DNA of 64,000 nucleotides from Pseudomonas sp. UMAB-08 (GTDB taxonomy: Bacteria; Pseudomonadota; Gammaproteobacteria; Pseudomonadales; Pseudomonadaceae), in the NCBI RefSeq assembly GCF_900095225.1, contig NZ_LT607423.1, positions 82,823-146,822 on the forward strand, read 5' to 3'. Shown one piece after another: positions 36,247 through 45,480 of the stretch. The position numbers and the translations under genes were made by a program. The notes beneath the pieces are model-generated. The model worked only from the letters and a program-made list of their open reading frames with translations. It searched no databases and was not told the DNA's origin. Numbering within the stretch: the first letter of the stretch is position 1; each line of letters opens with the position of its first letter.

Positions 36247-37593
36247 GTGACTACATCCAATTCCAGGGTGAACGAGGGCGCGAGCTCGGCGCTGCTTTCG
36301 GCCGTGTCGAAAGTGAAGCGCCATGTACTGCCGCTGTTCGTCATCATGTTCATCGTCAACTACATCGACCGAGTCAATATCGGCTTCGTTCGCACCTACA
36401 TGGAACACGACCTGGGCATCGGCGCTGCCGCCTACGGTTTGGGCGCCGGCTTGTTCTTTATCGGCTACGCGCTGTTTGAAGTCCCCTCCAACATTCTGCT
36501 GCAAAAGGTCGGCGCGCGAATCTGGCTGACCCGCATCATGCTGACCTGGGGCCTGGTGGCTGCGGGAATGGCGTTTATCCAGAACGAAACCCACTTCTAC
36601 ATCCTGCGTTTTCTGCTCGGCGTCGCTGAAGCCGGCTTCTTCCCTGGCGTCATCTACTACTTCACCCGCTGGCTACCAGGGGTCGAGCGTGGCAAGGCCA
36701 TTGCTATTTTCCTCAGCGGTTCGGCGATTGCATCCCTGATCTCTGGCCCGCTGTCGGGTGCGCTGCTCCAGGTGAGTGGCTTGGGTTTGCATGGTTGGCA
36801 GTGGATGTACTTCATTGAAGGCATGGTCTCGGTCTGCCTGTGCTTCTTCGTCTGGTTCTGGCTGGACTCCAAGCCCCACGATGCCAAGTGGCTGAGCCGC
36901 GACGAGCAAGATGCGCTGGTCAATGCCATCGACGCAGAGCAACTGGAGCGCGAAGCCGCCACACCGATCAAGCCGTCGCTGACCACCTTGCTCAAGGATC
37001 GGCAGATCATCCTCTTCTGTGTGATCTACTTCTTTATCCAGCTGACCATCTACGCCGCCACCTTCTGGCTGCCCAGCATCATCAAGAAGATGGGCGACCT
37101 CAGCGACATGCAGGTGGGGCTGTTCAACTCCATCCCGTGGTTGCTGTCGATTATCGGCATGTACGCCTTCGCCTCGTTCTCGGCGAAATGGAAACACCAG
37201 CAAGCGTGGGTTGCCGTAGCCCTACTGATCGCCGCTGCCGGGATGTTCATGTCCACCACTGGCGGGCCGGTCCTCGCCTTCGTCGCGATCTGCTTTGCGG
37301 CACTGGGTTTCAAATCGGCATCGTCGCTGTTCTGGCCCATTCCGCAGGCCTATCTGGATGCGCGGATCGCTGCCGGGGTCATCGCACTGATCAACTCGGT
37401 CGGCAACCTCGGCGGGTTCGTCGCCCCGACAACCTTCGGCTGGCTTGAAGAACACACAGGTTCAATTCAGGGCGGCCTGTACGGCCTGGCCGGGACCTCG
37501 ATCATTGCCGCGATCATCGTTTTCGCCGCACGCAACACACCCAAGGGAGCACCCGCCACGATTGCAGGAAAAACGGCGCCGACCCACTCCTGA
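36247..37593 (+). CDS. gudP: D-glucarate/galactarate MFS transporter GudP
   Basis: 448-residue 12-helix transporter of the anion:cation symporter family. TM1-2 include VLPLFVIMFIVNYIDRVNIG and AAAYGLGAGLFFIGYALFEV; the loop FPGVIYYFTRWLPGVERGK is typical of the ACS family. Start is GTG 36247 with GGGAG 8 bases upstream (the ORF can be read from GTG 36232, but that overlaps this ribosome binding site). It is followed by gudD with an 87-bp gap, and is controlled presumably by GudR/CdaR. Substrate assigned from cotranscription with gudD. Confidence 0.9.
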   Translation: MTTSNSRVNEGASSALLSAVSKVKRHVLPLFVIMFIVNYIDRVNIGFVRTYMEHDLGIGAAAYGLGAGLFFIGYALFEVPSNILLQKVGARIWLTRIMLTWGLVAAGMAFIQNETHFYILRFLLGVAEAGFFPGVIYYFTRWLPGVERGKAIAIFLSGSAIASLISGPLSGALLQVSGLGLHGWQWMYFIEGMVSVCLCFFVWFWLDSKPHDAKWLSRDEQDALVNAIDAEQLEREAATPIKPSLTTLLKDRQIILFCVIYFFIQLTIYAATFWLPSIIKKMGDLSDMQVGLFNSIPWLLSIIGMYAFASFSAKWKHQQAWVAVALLIAAAGMFMSTTGGPVLAFVAICFAALGFKSASSLFWPIPQAYLDARIAAGVIALINSVGNLGGFVAPTTFGWLEEHTGSIQGGLYGLAGTSIIAAIIVFAARNTPKGAPATIAGKTAPTHS

Positions 37594-37680
37594 TGCTAAT
37601 GGCAGCGCGTCGAGACTGATCGATTCAGTGCTCGGCGCCGCCCCGAAACGACCGAATACCTATTTTTACAGGATCACACC

Positions 37681-39033
37681 ATGACCACCTTGAACTCCGA
37701 AGTTGTGGGCAAAGCCCCCGTCATCACCAGCATGCAGATCGTTCCCGTGGCCGGCCACGACGGAATGCTCCTGAACCTGAGCGGCGCTCATGGGCCGTTT
37801 TTCACCCGCAACATCGTGATCCTCAAGGACAACGCAGGGCATACCGGCGTCGGCGAAGTACCGGGCGGCGAACGCATCCGCCAGACCCTGGAAGACGCCC
37901 GCTCGTTGGTCGTCGGCAACCCGATTGGCACGTACCAAAAGATTCTCAATCAGGTACGCCAGACGTTCGCCGAGCGTGACTCCGGCGGCCGAGGCCTGCA
38001 AACGTTCGACTTGCGCATCACCATCCATGCCGTCACTGGCCTGGAAGCCGCCATGCTGGACTTGCTCGGCCAGCACCTGGACGTGCCCGTCGCAGCCCTG
38101 CTTGGCGAAGGCCAGCAGCGCGACGAAGTGAAGATGCTTGGCTATCTGTTCTACGTTGGTGACCGCAACAAGACCGACCTGGCCTACCGCAGCGAACCTG
38201 ACGCCGACAACGATTGGTTTCGCGTGCGCCATGAACACGCCATGACGGCTGAAGCCGTGGTGCGCCTGGCTGAAGCGGCCCACGCAAAATATGGCTTCAA
38301 AGACTTCAAACTCAAGGGCGGCGTGTTGCGCGGCGAAGAGGAGATCGAAGCGGTTACCGCCCTCGCCGAACGCTTCCCGGACGCACGCATCACCCTGGAC
38401 CCCAACGGCGCCTGGTCGCTGAAAGAGGCGATCCGTCTATGCCGCGACCAGCATCATGTGCTGGCCTACGCCGAAGACCCCTGCGGCGCGGAAAACGGTT
38501 TTTCCGGTCGCGAAGTCATGGCCGAGTTTCGTCGCGCCACGGGCATGAAGACCGCCACCAACATGATCGCCACCGATTGGCGCGAAATGGGCCATGCGAT
38601 CCAGTTGCAGTCAGTCGACATCCCGCTGGCCGACCCGCATTTCTGGACCATGCAAGGTTCCGTCCGCGTGGCGCAGATGTGCAACGAATGGGGCCTGACC
38701 TGGGGCTCGCATTCGAATAACCACTTCGACATCTCCCTGGCAATGTTCACCCACGTCGCAGCGGCGGCACCGGGCGACATCACTGCCATCGACACCCACT
38801 GGATCTGGCAGGACGGGCAACGCCTGACCAAAGCCCCGCTGCAGATCGTCGACGGCTGCGTGCAAGTACCGAAAAAACCGGGGCTGGGCGTTGAGTTGGA
38901 CATGGACCAGCTCGCTCAGGCTCACGAGCTGTACAAGGGCATGGGGCTGGGCGCGAGGGATGACAGCGTGGCCATGCAGTTTCTGATTCCAGGCTGGTCG
39001 TTCAATAACAAGCGTCCGTGCCTTGTTCGTTAA
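37681..39033 (+). CDS. gudD: glucarate dehydratase GudD
   Basis: 450-residue enolase-superfamily enzyme converting D-glucarate to 5-keto-4-deoxyglucarate. Family features: capping domain with FFTRNIVILKDNAGHTGVGE, KLKGGVLRGEEE (catalytic KxK region near residue 208), metal ligands in ITLDPNGAW and YAEDPCG, and the histidine region WGSHSNNHFDISLAMF. Length matches E. coli GudD (446). Terminated by a perfect hairpin 52 bp downstream. Confidence 0.96.
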   Translation: MTTLNSEVVGKAPVITSMQIVPVAGHDGMLLNLSGAHGPFFTRNIVILKDNAGHTGVGEVPGGERIRQTLEDARSLVVGNPIGTYQKILNQVRQTFAERDSGGRGLQTFDLRITIHAVTGLEAAMLDLLGQHLDVPVAALLGEGQQRDEVKMLGYLFYVGDRNKTDLAYRSEPDADNDWFRVRHEHAMTAEAVVRLAEAAHAKYGFKDFKLKGGVLRGEEEIEAVTALAERFPDARITLDPNGAWSLKEAIRLCRDQHHVLAYAEDPCGAENGFSGREVMAEFRRATGMKTATNMIATDWREMGHAIQLQSVDIPLADPHFWTMQGSVRVAQMCNEWGLTWGSHSNNHFDISLAMFTHVAAAAPGDITAIDTHWIWQDGQRLTKAPLQIVDGCVQVPKKPGLGVELDMDQLAQAHELYKGMGLGARDDSVAMQFLIPGWSFNNKRPCLVR

Positions 39034-39084
39034 GTTGCAGAGGCGATAAGTTGCACGTGCGGTAAGGCTATTGCCAACGTGGCG

Positions 39085-39116
39085 AACGGCGCGGAATCAC
39101 TTCCGCGCCGTTTTTT
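39085..39116 (+). terminator. rho-independent terminator after gudD
   Basis: AACGGCGCGGAA-TCAC-TTCCGCGCCGTT with the T-run TTTTTTC, closing the gudPD transcript. Confidence 0.93.
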
Positions 39117-39173
39117 CTTCTGGCGCAGAGGCCGTGCTAAGGTTCGCGCAGACCCTGACTGCGATGCCCTCCG

Positions 39174-39827
39174 ATGCCCCATCTCGTCCATACCCACCCT
39201 CGCCTGACCGCTGCGGCACTGCTCGGTTGTGTCGGTGGTTTTCTTTCCAGCTACGTTGTTCCCGACCTCGCGCCCACCACTCAAATATTGATTGGCTGGA
39301 ACGCTGGGGTCTGGACCTATCTGATCCTGATGATCTGGCTGACGTTTCGCGCACAGGCAGAGGATGTCAAACGCTTCGCTATTATTGAGGACGAAAATGC
39401 CGGGCTGGTGCTGGCGACGGTATGCGTGGCAGCGATTGCCAGCCTTGCCGCCATCGCTCTGGAGCTGGTCGGCAGCAAGGACTTGAGTGCCCATGACAAG
39501 GCTCTGCACTACGGTTTTACTGGCTTGACCGTCGTCGGCTCCTGGTTGCTCACCGGCGTGATTTTCAGCCTGCATTACGCGCGCCTATTCTACACCGCCA
39601 CCACCAAGGAACCCCCTCTGCGCTTTGCCGATGGCGAGAAAAAACCGGACTATTGGGACTTTCTCTACTTCTCGTTCACCATCAGCGTCGCCGTACAAAC
39701 AGCAGACGTTGGCGTCGCAAGCAGAGACATGCGCAAAACCGTGCTGGCTCAGTCACTGATCGGCTTTTTGTTCAACACCGCTATTCTGGGGTTCTCGATC
39801 AACATCGCAGCAGGGCTGTTTGGTTGA
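39174..39827 (+). CDS. DUF1345 family membrane protein
   Basis: 217-residue inner-membrane protein with about five hydrophobic segments (LTAAALLGCVGGFLSSYVV, WTYLILMIWLTF, LVLATVCVAAIASLAAIAL, GLTVVGSWLLTGVIFSLHY, and the final FLFNTAILGFSINIAAGLF). The DUF1345 signature YWDFLYFSFTISVAVQTADV is near residues 160-180. Function unknown. ATG 39174 lacks a good Shine-Dalgarno. It stands alone between the gud terminator and a dehydrogenase gene. Confidence 0.88.
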   Translation: MPHLVHTHPRLTAAALLGCVGGFLSSYVVPDLAPTTQILIGWNAGVWTYLILMIWLTFRAQAEDVKRFAIIEDENAGLVLATVCVAAIASLAAIALELVGSKDLSAHDKALHYGFTGLTVVGSWLLTGVIFSLHYARLFYTATTKEPPLRFADGEKKPDYWDFLYFSFTISVAVQTADVGVASRDMRKTVLAQSLIGFLFNTAILGFSINIAAGLFG

Positions 39828-39914
39828 GTGGAGCCCTGTTTCGATCGCAGGCTACCCGGCGGCACGGCTAGTCCCGCGAATAATCCCACTGTGTTTTTGA
39901 CGAGGAAAACCTCA

Positions 39915-40880
39915 ATGACTGAACATTCCCTCTTACAGATCGCCGTGCTCGATGACTGGCAATCGGTGGCGAATAACGTGGTGGACTGGACCGTTCTCGA
40001 CGCCATCGGCAAAGTCCGTTTCCTGCATGAGTTCCCGGCAGATACCGCCAGCATGGTGGCGCGCCTGGAGTCGTTTGACGTGGTGTGTGTCATGCGTGAA
40101 CGCACCCTGTTCAACGAAGCCTTGTTGAGCCAGTTGCCGCGCCTGAAATTATTGGTCACTGGCGGCATGCGCAATGCCGCCATCGACCTCCCGGCGGCCG
40201 CACGATTGGGCATTCAGGTGTGTGGCACTGACAGCTACAAGAACGCCGCCCCGGAAATGACCTGGGCCCTGATCATGGGAATTACCCGCAACCTGGTGGG
40301 CGAAGCCAATTCGTTGCGCGAGGGCGGCTGGCAGATCGGCCTGGGCGGCGATTTGTACGGCAAAACCTTGGGGATTCTCGGCCTCGGCAGCATCGGCAAA
40401 TGGATTGCACGCTATGGCCAGGCCTTTGGCATGCGGGTTATCGCCTGGAGCGAAAACCTCACGGCCGAGCGCGCAGCGGAATCGGGCGTGACGTACGTCA
40501 GCAAGCAAGCGCTGTTTGAACAGGCGGATGTATTGTCGGTGCACCTGGTGCTCAGCGACCGCAGTCGTGGGATAGTCGATGCACAGGCGCTGAGCTGGAT
40601 GAAACCCACCGCGTACCTGATCAACACCGCACGCGGACCGATCATCGACGAAGCGGCATTGATCAACGCGCTGCAACACCGCCGAATCGCCGGGGCAGCG
40701 CTGGATGTGTATGAACCGGAACCCCTGCCCGCCGACCATCCATTCCGGCACATGGACAACGTGCTGGCGACCCCGCACATCGGCTATGTCACCGAGAACA
40801 ATTACCGGACCTTCTTCAGTCAAATGATCGAAGACATCCAGGCCTGGCACGGTGGCAAACCGATTCGGGTGTTTGATTGA
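39915..40880 (+). CDS. D-2-hydroxyacid dehydrogenase family protein
   Basis: 321-residue NAD-dependent dehydrogenase of the SerA/LdhA superfamily. The dinucleotide motif is LGLGSIGKWIARYG near residues 150-163; catalytic residues are Arg in INTARGPI, Glu in DVYEPEPLPADHPF and His in LATPHIGY. ATG 39915 gives MTEHSLLQIAVLDDW with GAGGAAAACCTC upstream; the earlier ORF start at 39828 is not coding. The protein lacks the ACT domain of SerA, so phosphoglycerate specificity is not supported. The substrate is unknown; the neighbouring sugar-acid genes do not decide it. Confidence 0.9.
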   Translation: MTEHSLLQIAVLDDWQSVANNVVDWTVLDAIGKVRFLHEFPADTASMVARLESFDVVCVMRERTLFNEALLSQLPRLKLLVTGGMRNAAIDLPAAARLGIQVCGTDSYKNAAPEMTWALIMGITRNLVGEANSLREGGWQIGLGGDLYGKTLGILGLGSIGKWIARYGQAFGMRVIAWSENLTAERAAESGVTYVSKQALFEQADVLSVHLVLSDRSRGIVDAQALSWMKPTAYLINTARGPIIDEAALINALQHRRIAGAALDVYEPEPLPADHPFRHMDNVLATPHIGYVTENNYRTFFSQMIEDIQAWHGGKPIRVFD

Positions 40881-40911
40881 TCATGACGGTCGGGACAAGC
40901 GTGCGCAGCAC

Positions 40912-41394
40912 CTACTCGCCCAACGCAAAACTCTTCAGGGTTTCGCCATCCAGCCGGTAGCGAACCCACTCATCCTGCGATGCGGCGCCGATGGCTTTAT
41001 AAAAATCGATAGCCGGCGTGTTCCAGTCCAGCACGCTCCATTCGAAACGACCACAACCGCTGTCGTACGCCAGTTTCGCCAGATACCGGAGCATTTTTTT
41101 GCCCGCCCCGCCACCACGATGGCTGGCCGAGATGAACAGGTCTTCCAGGTACAAGCCCTTGCGCCCCTGCCAAGTGGAATAGCTCAAGAAGTACACGGCG
41201 AAACCAATCGGCTGATCGTCTGACAGGCAGATCAAAGCCCGTGCTGGCGACGGCTCATCGAACAGGCTGCGCTCGATGTCCGCCACACTGGCCAATACTT
41301 CGTGCTCGGCCTTCTCGTAGATCGCCAGTTCAGTGATAAAACCCAGAATAACCCCGGCATCGGCCCTGGTCGCTTCGCGGATATGGATGCTCAC
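40912..41394 (-). CDS. GNAT family N-acetyltransferase
   Basis: 160-residue Gcn5-type acetyltransferase. The acetyl-CoA loop is SHRGGGAGKKMLRYL (about residues 91-105), preceded by GLYLEDLFIS and followed by WSVLDWNTPAIDFYKAIGA, a pattern like diamine/spermidine-type acetyltransferases (SAT-like). GTG 41394 is chosen as start because AGGAG lies 7 bases upstream; GTG 41400 would be too close. Lone gene, convergent with the dehydrogenase. Confidence 0.88.
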   Translation of the reverse strand: MSIHIREATRADAGVILGFITELAIYEKAEHEVLASVADIERSLFDEPSPARALICLSDDQPIGFAVYFLSYSTWQGRKGLYLEDLFISASHRGGGAGKKMLRYLAKLAYDSGCGRFEWSVLDWNTPAIDFYKAIGAASQDEWVRYRLDGETLKSFALGE

Positions 41395-41545
41395 GGTCAC
41401 GCTCCTGAATTGAAAGGTTCTACTTAACGAAATGCTCTTACCCCGAAGGGCGAACGCTCAGCAGCGGATTGTGTCTTAACCCTCAGTGCCGTGCAGCATT
41501 CGATGCACGACTTAGCGATGTTATTGAACTCGACCCGAGGCGCTT

Positions 41546-42448
41546 ATGGACCGTAAAGAAGATGGCAAGACCCCAGGTCTGTCCGCTGAAGAAGAAAGAG
41601 AGGTCGACAAGAACCAGCCCCCGCGTGCCGCCGTGCTGCACGAAACCATTCGCCTCCAGGGTGATCAGGAGCTGGAACGCAGCATCGCCGCCCTTTGGTG
41701 GTCGGCCCTTGCCGCCGGTCTGACCATGGGTTTGTCACTGATGGCCATGGGGCTGTTCAATGCACGGCTGCCCGCCAGCGAGGCCAGCAAAGTGATCGCC
41801 AGCCTGGGGTATTCGGCGGGGTTTCTTGCGGTAATTCTGGCGCGTCAGCAGTTGTTCACCGAAAACACCCTGACCGCCGTGCTCCCGGTGATGACCAAGC
41901 CAACACTGGGCAACTTCGGTCGGCTCTTGCGTTTGTGGGGCGTGGTGCTGGTCGGCAACCTGACCGGTACCCTGCTGGTGGCCTACGTCATGCTGCACTT
42001 GCCGATTTTCGATGCAAAAACCGATGCAGCGTTTCTCGATATTGGCCGCAAGGTCATGGAAAACAGCGCGAGCCAGATGTTTTCCAAAGGCATCATTTCC
42101 GGCTGGATGATCGCCACCATGGTCTGGATGATCCCGTCCATGGAGAGCGCGAAAATCTGGATCATCATCCTCATCACCTACCTGATGGCCTTGGGCGATT
42201 TCACCCACATCGTCGTCGGTTCGGCCGAGGTTTCATACCTGGTGTTCGCCGGTCAACTGCCGTGGAAAGACTTCTGGCTGATCTTTGCCGGGCCGACCCT
42301 GGCCGGCAACATTATCGGCGGCAGCTTTATTTTCGCCCTGATCAGCCATGCCCAAATCCGCAGTGAAAGCGGTCCGCCCAAACAACAAGGAAGCAAGGAC
42401 CGGGGTCAGCCTGACAAACACAAGAATGAAGAGATCAAGCGCGGATAA
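41546..42448 (+). CDS. formate/nitrite transporter family protein (YfdC-like)
   Basis: 300-residue inner-membrane protein with six hydrophobic segments of the FNT fold (SALAAGLTMGLSLMAMGLF, SLGYSAGFLAVILARQQLF, LLRLWGVVLVGNLTGTLLVA, MATMVW region, IILITYLMALGDFTHIVVG, FAGPTLAGNIIGGSFIFALI). Charged N- and C-terminal tails (AEEEREVDKNQ and a Lys/Glu-rich end) resemble YfdC more than FocA. GAGG precedes ATG 41546. The transported anion is unknown. Downstream lies a decayed regulator gene. Confidence 0.9.
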   Translation: MDRKEDGKTPGLSAEEEREVDKNQPPRAAVLHETIRLQGDQELERSIAALWWSALAAGLTMGLSLMAMGLFNARLPASEASKVIASLGYSAGFLAVILARQQLFTENTLTAVLPVMTKPTLGNFGRLLRLWGVVLVGNLTGTLLVAYVMLHLPIFDAKTDAAFLDIGRKVMENSASQMFSKGIISGWMIATMVWMIPSMESAKIWIIILITYLMALGDFTHIVVGSAEVSYLVFAGQLPWKDFWLIFAGPTLAGNIIGGSFIFALISHAQIRSESGPPKQQGSKDRGQPDKHKNEEIKRG

Positions 42449-42459
42449 GAACGCGCGCC

Positions 42460-42611
42460 TATCTGGAAACGGAACGTCGCGCCTCAACGCTGCTAACGGC
42501 AAATTGTTAGGCAAAGGCGGCGCGACCGAGCTGTTGGGGCTTAAACCGACGACATTGGCTTCGCGGTTAAAGCGGTTGGTTATTGAGTTGGAAAACGGAA
42601 ATAAAGGGCAA
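42460..42611 (+). pseudogene. remnant of a sigma-54-dependent activator (C-terminal Fis-type HTH)
   Basis: The stretch 42460-42480 reads YLETERR, the conserved motif just before the Fis HTH of NtrC/FhlA-type activators, in one frame. From 42483 a different frame reads LNAANGKLLGKGGATELLG then LKPTTLASRLKRL, the HTH itself. A deletion of about 13 bp between the two (intact proteins have about five residues there) would explain the shift. No AAA+ domain remains upstream, because the FNT gene ends there. The 324-bp gap between the FNT and MFS genes holds nothing else recognisable. Confidence 0.72.
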
Positions 42612-42772
42612 GTACCCCATCATTATTTTCAGGAATAGTCGCTATCACCCTCGCACCCCTTCTTACTTCGCGGCAGAACAATTAGCCTGCGCGCAATCTA
42701 TTACCAGACAGCCTTTCGCGCGCGTGTTGCAGGCGTGTTTGGCTCACTTGTCCGCCCGAGAACGCTTTTCTT

Positions 42773-43990
42773 ATGAGTACCACGACCCAAACCCGCCACG
42801 CCGAGGCCCCCACGATGACGCGAGGCATGGTGATGCTGTTCGCGTTTTGCTGTGGCGCTATCGTCGGCAATATCTATTACGCCCAGCCCATCATCGAGCT
42901 GATTGCGCCGGACATCGGCCTGTCCAGCACCATGGCCAGCGTGATCGTGTCGCTGACCCAGATCGGCTATGCGCTTGGGCTGTTCTTCCTGGTGCCGCTG
43001 GGTGATTTGCTGGAGAACCGACGGTTGATGATCATGACTTCGCTGTTGGCCATCATCAGCTTGTTGGGCGCAGCGTTCAGTCAACAACCGAATGTGTTTT
43101 TGCTTGCGTCGTTGTTGGTGGGGTTCAGTTCAGTGTCGGTGCAAATCCTGATCCCGCTGGCAGCGCATCTGGCACCGGAGGAATCCCGAGGTCGGGTCGT
43201 TGGCGGGATCATGGGCGGGTTACTGCTGGGGATTCTGCTGGCGCGGCCACTGTCCAGCGTGATCGCCGACCACTTCGGCTGGCGAGCGGTGTTTGTCTCG
43301 GCATCGGTACTGATGATGATCATCAGTGTGGTGCTCGCCACCACCATGCCCAAACGCCAACCTGACCATAGCGCCTCGTACGGGCAACTGCTGTTTTCGC
43401 TGTGGACCTTGCTGCGTACGCAACCCGTGTTACGTCAGCGGGCGTTCTACCAAGGGTTGATGTTTGCTGCGTTCAGCCTGTTCTGGACCGCCGTGCCGCT
43501 GGAGCTGGCACGCAACCATGGCCTGTCGCAGACACAAATCGCCTTGTTCGCACTGGTCGGGGCCATCGGCGCGATCGCAGCGCCCATCAGTGGGCGTCTG
43601 GCCGATGCCGGCCACACCCGCGTTGCCAGCCTCGGGGCATTGGTCCTGGCGGCCTTGAGTTTCCTGCCGACGCTTATTCACCCTGTTTACAGCGTGATCG
43701 GGCTGGCTGTGACCGGTGTGGTCCTGGACTTCTGCGTGCAGATGAACATGGTACTAGGCCAGCGTGCGGTCTACGCCCTGGATGCCACCAGCCGCAGCCG
43801 CCTGAATGCGCTGTACATGACCAGTATTTTCATCGGCGGGGCCTTCGGCTCGGCGATTGCCAGTGTGCTGTATGACCACGGCGGCTGGCTGTGGATCGTC
43901 GTTGCCGGCAGCGCGTTCCCGGTGGTAGCGCTGCTCAGTTTCCTGAAAAACGCGTCAGGCGAACGGCGCGACGCTGTCATCGCTGGCTGA
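42773..43990 (+). CDS. MFS transporter (YgaY/NepI-like, 12 TM)
   Basis: 405-residue transporter. TM1 is VMLFAFCCGAIVGNIYYAQ, TM2 ASVIVSLTQIGYALGLFFLV, then the A-motif PLGDLLENRRLMI; twelve segments fit the hydrophobicity pattern. The N-terminal NIYYAQPIIELIAPDIGLS is typical of a family of uncharacterised MFS proteins in pseudomonads. Weak Shine-Dalgarno before ATG 42773. No adjacent regulator remains, but the sigma-54 activator remnant just upstream may once have controlled a neighbour. Substrate unknown. Confidence 0.9.
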   Translation: MSTTTQTRHAEAPTMTRGMVMLFAFCCGAIVGNIYYAQPIIELIAPDIGLSSTMASVIVSLTQIGYALGLFFLVPLGDLLENRRLMIMTSLLAIISLLGAAFSQQPNVFLLASLLVGFSSVSVQILIPLAAHLAPEESRGRVVGGIMGGLLLGILLARPLSSVIADHFGWRAVFVSASVLMMIISVVLATTMPKRQPDHSASYGQLLFSLWTLLRTQPVLRQRAFYQGLMFAAFSLFWTAVPLELARNHGLSQTQIALFALVGAIGAIAAPISGRLADAGHTRVASLGALVLAALSFLPTLIHPVYSVIGLAVTGVVLDFCVQMNMVLGQRAVYALDATSRSRLNALYMTSIFIGGAFGSAIASVLYDHGGWLWIVVAGSAFPVVALLSFLKNASGERRDAVIAG

Positions 43991-44018
43991 TCAGCGCATT
44001 GACCCGTCCTGAAAATGA

Positions 44019-44072
44019 GGGGCGCCCGGCTCGAAGCCTTCGCGCACTAAACTGCGCGTACCGGGGCGCCCC
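44019..44072. terminator. nested hairpin between MFS gene and lpdV
   Basis: Outer arms GGGGCGCCCGG (44019-44029) and CCGGGGCGCCCC (44061-44072) with an inner perfect stem CGCGCA-CTAAAC-TGCGCG (44041-44058). On the minus strand it is followed by CTCATTTTC, so it probably ends the bkd operon transcript, although the T-run is short. Confidence 0.55.
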
Positions 44073-44086
44073 ACAGGTTCAGATCG

Positions 44087-45478
44087 TCAGAGATGCAACG
44101 CATGCCCCAACGCACGCAACGCCGCTTCCTGGACCGCTTCGCCGAGTGTCGGGTGAGCGTGGATGGTGCCTGCGATGTCTTCCAGGCGAGCGCCCATTTC
44201 CAGGGATTGGGCAAAGGCCGTGGACAGCTCTGACACGCCGACCCCAACTGCTTGCCAGCCGAGGATCAGGTGATTGTCACTTCGTGCGACCACTCGCACG
44301 AAACCGCTTTTCGATTCCAGAGTCATCGCCCGGCCATTGGCCGCGAACGGGAAGTTGGCGACCAGCACCTCCAACCCTTCGGCCTTGGCCTCCTGAGGCG
44401 TCTTGCCGACCACCACCAGTTCTGGATCGGTGAAGCACACGGCGGCAATCGCCACGGGATTGAATTCGCGCTGTTTGCCGGCGACCAGCTCTGCAACCAT
44501 TTCGCCTTGAGCCATGGCGCGGTGAGCGAGCATCGGCTCCCCCGCCAGATCGCCGATGGCCCAGACATTGCGCATGCTGGTCTGGCAACGCTCGTCGATC
44601 TTGATTGCCGCGCCGTTCATGTCCAGCGCCAAGGCTTCGAGGCTCCAGCCTTGGGTATGCGGACGACGACCGACAGCGACCAACACCTGATCAGCTTCCA
44701 GCGCCAGCGTCTCGCCCTCTGGATTGCACACCTGCAAGGTCTGCGTGGCCGGGTCGAAACCTTCGACGCTGTGCTGCAGGTACAGCTTCACACCGAGGGT
44801 TTTCAGGGTCTCGGCAATCGGCTGGGTCAGTTCCTGATCGTAAGCCGGCAAGATCCGGTCGCGGGCCTCGACCACGCTGACGTCGGCGCCCAATTTGCTG
44901 TAGGCAATGCCCAGTTCCAGACCAATATAACCGGCACCGACCACGATCAAGCGCTTGGGGATGGCGCTGGGTGTCAGCGCTTCAGTGGACGAAATGATCG
45001 GCCCACCGAGGGGCAGCATCGGCAGATTGACCGAGGTCGACCCGGTGGCCAGCAGCAGGTGCTCGCACTGAATACGCATGCCAGCGCCTTCAACCTCGAC
45101 GGTCTTGCCGTCAATGATGCGCGCCCAGCCGTGAATGACCTGAACCTTGTTTTTCTTCAGCAAGGCCGCGACGCCCGAGGTCAAGCGGTCAACGATGCCG
45201 TTCTTCCAGTTCACGCTTTGGCCAATGTCCAGCGTGGGCGGCTGGACACTGATGCCCAGCGACGAGCCTTGACTGAAGCGCGTGGTCTGATGGAACTGTT
45301 CAGCGACGTGGATCAGCGCCTTGGACGGTATGCAGCCGACGTTCAGGCAGGTGCCACCCAATGTCTGGCCTTCGATCAAAATAGTCGGTATGCCCAACTG
45401 CCCGGCACGAATCGCCGCGACATAACCGCCGGGGCCGCCGCCGATGATCAGCAAGGTGGTGCTCAGAGTCTGCTGCAT
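44087..45478 (-). CDS. lpdV: dihydrolipoyl dehydrogenase of the BCKDH complex (LpdV, E3)
   Basis: 463-residue flavoprotein disulfide reductase that reoxidises the lipoyl groups of BkdB using FAD and NAD+. FAD site IIGGGPGGYVAAIRAG; redox-active cysteine pair GGTCLNVGCIPSKAL; second Rossmann motif VVGAGYIGLELG; C-terminal dimer region with HAHPTLGEAVQEAAL (catalytic His-Glu). ATG 45478 is 2 bases after the bkdB stop, so the two genes are translationally coupled. Last gene of the operon bkdA1-bkdA2-bkdB-lpdV, as in P. putida. Confidence 0.96.
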   Translation of the reverse strand: MQQTLSTTLLIIGGGPGGYVAAIRAGQLGIPTILIEGQTLGGTCLNVGCIPSKALIHVAEQFHQTTRFSQGSSLGISVQPPTLDIGQSVNWKNGIVDRLTSGVAALLKKNKVQVIHGWARIIDGKTVEVEGAGMRIQCEHLLLATGSTSVNLPMLPLGGPIISSTEALTPSAIPKRLIVVGAGYIGLELGIAYSKLGADVSVVEARDRILPAYDQELTQPIAETLKTLGVKLYLQHSVEGFDPATQTLQVCNPEGETLALEADQVLVAVGRRPHTQGWSLEALALDMNGAAIKIDERCQTSMRNVWAIGDLAGEPMLAHRAMAQGEMVAELVAGKQREFNPVAIAAVCFTDPELVVVGKTPQEAKAEGLEVLVANFPFAANGRAMTLESKSGFVRVVARSDNHLILGWQAVGVGVSELSTAFAQSLEMGARLEDIAGTIHAHPTLGEAVQEAALRALGHALHL

Positions 45479-45480
45479 GA

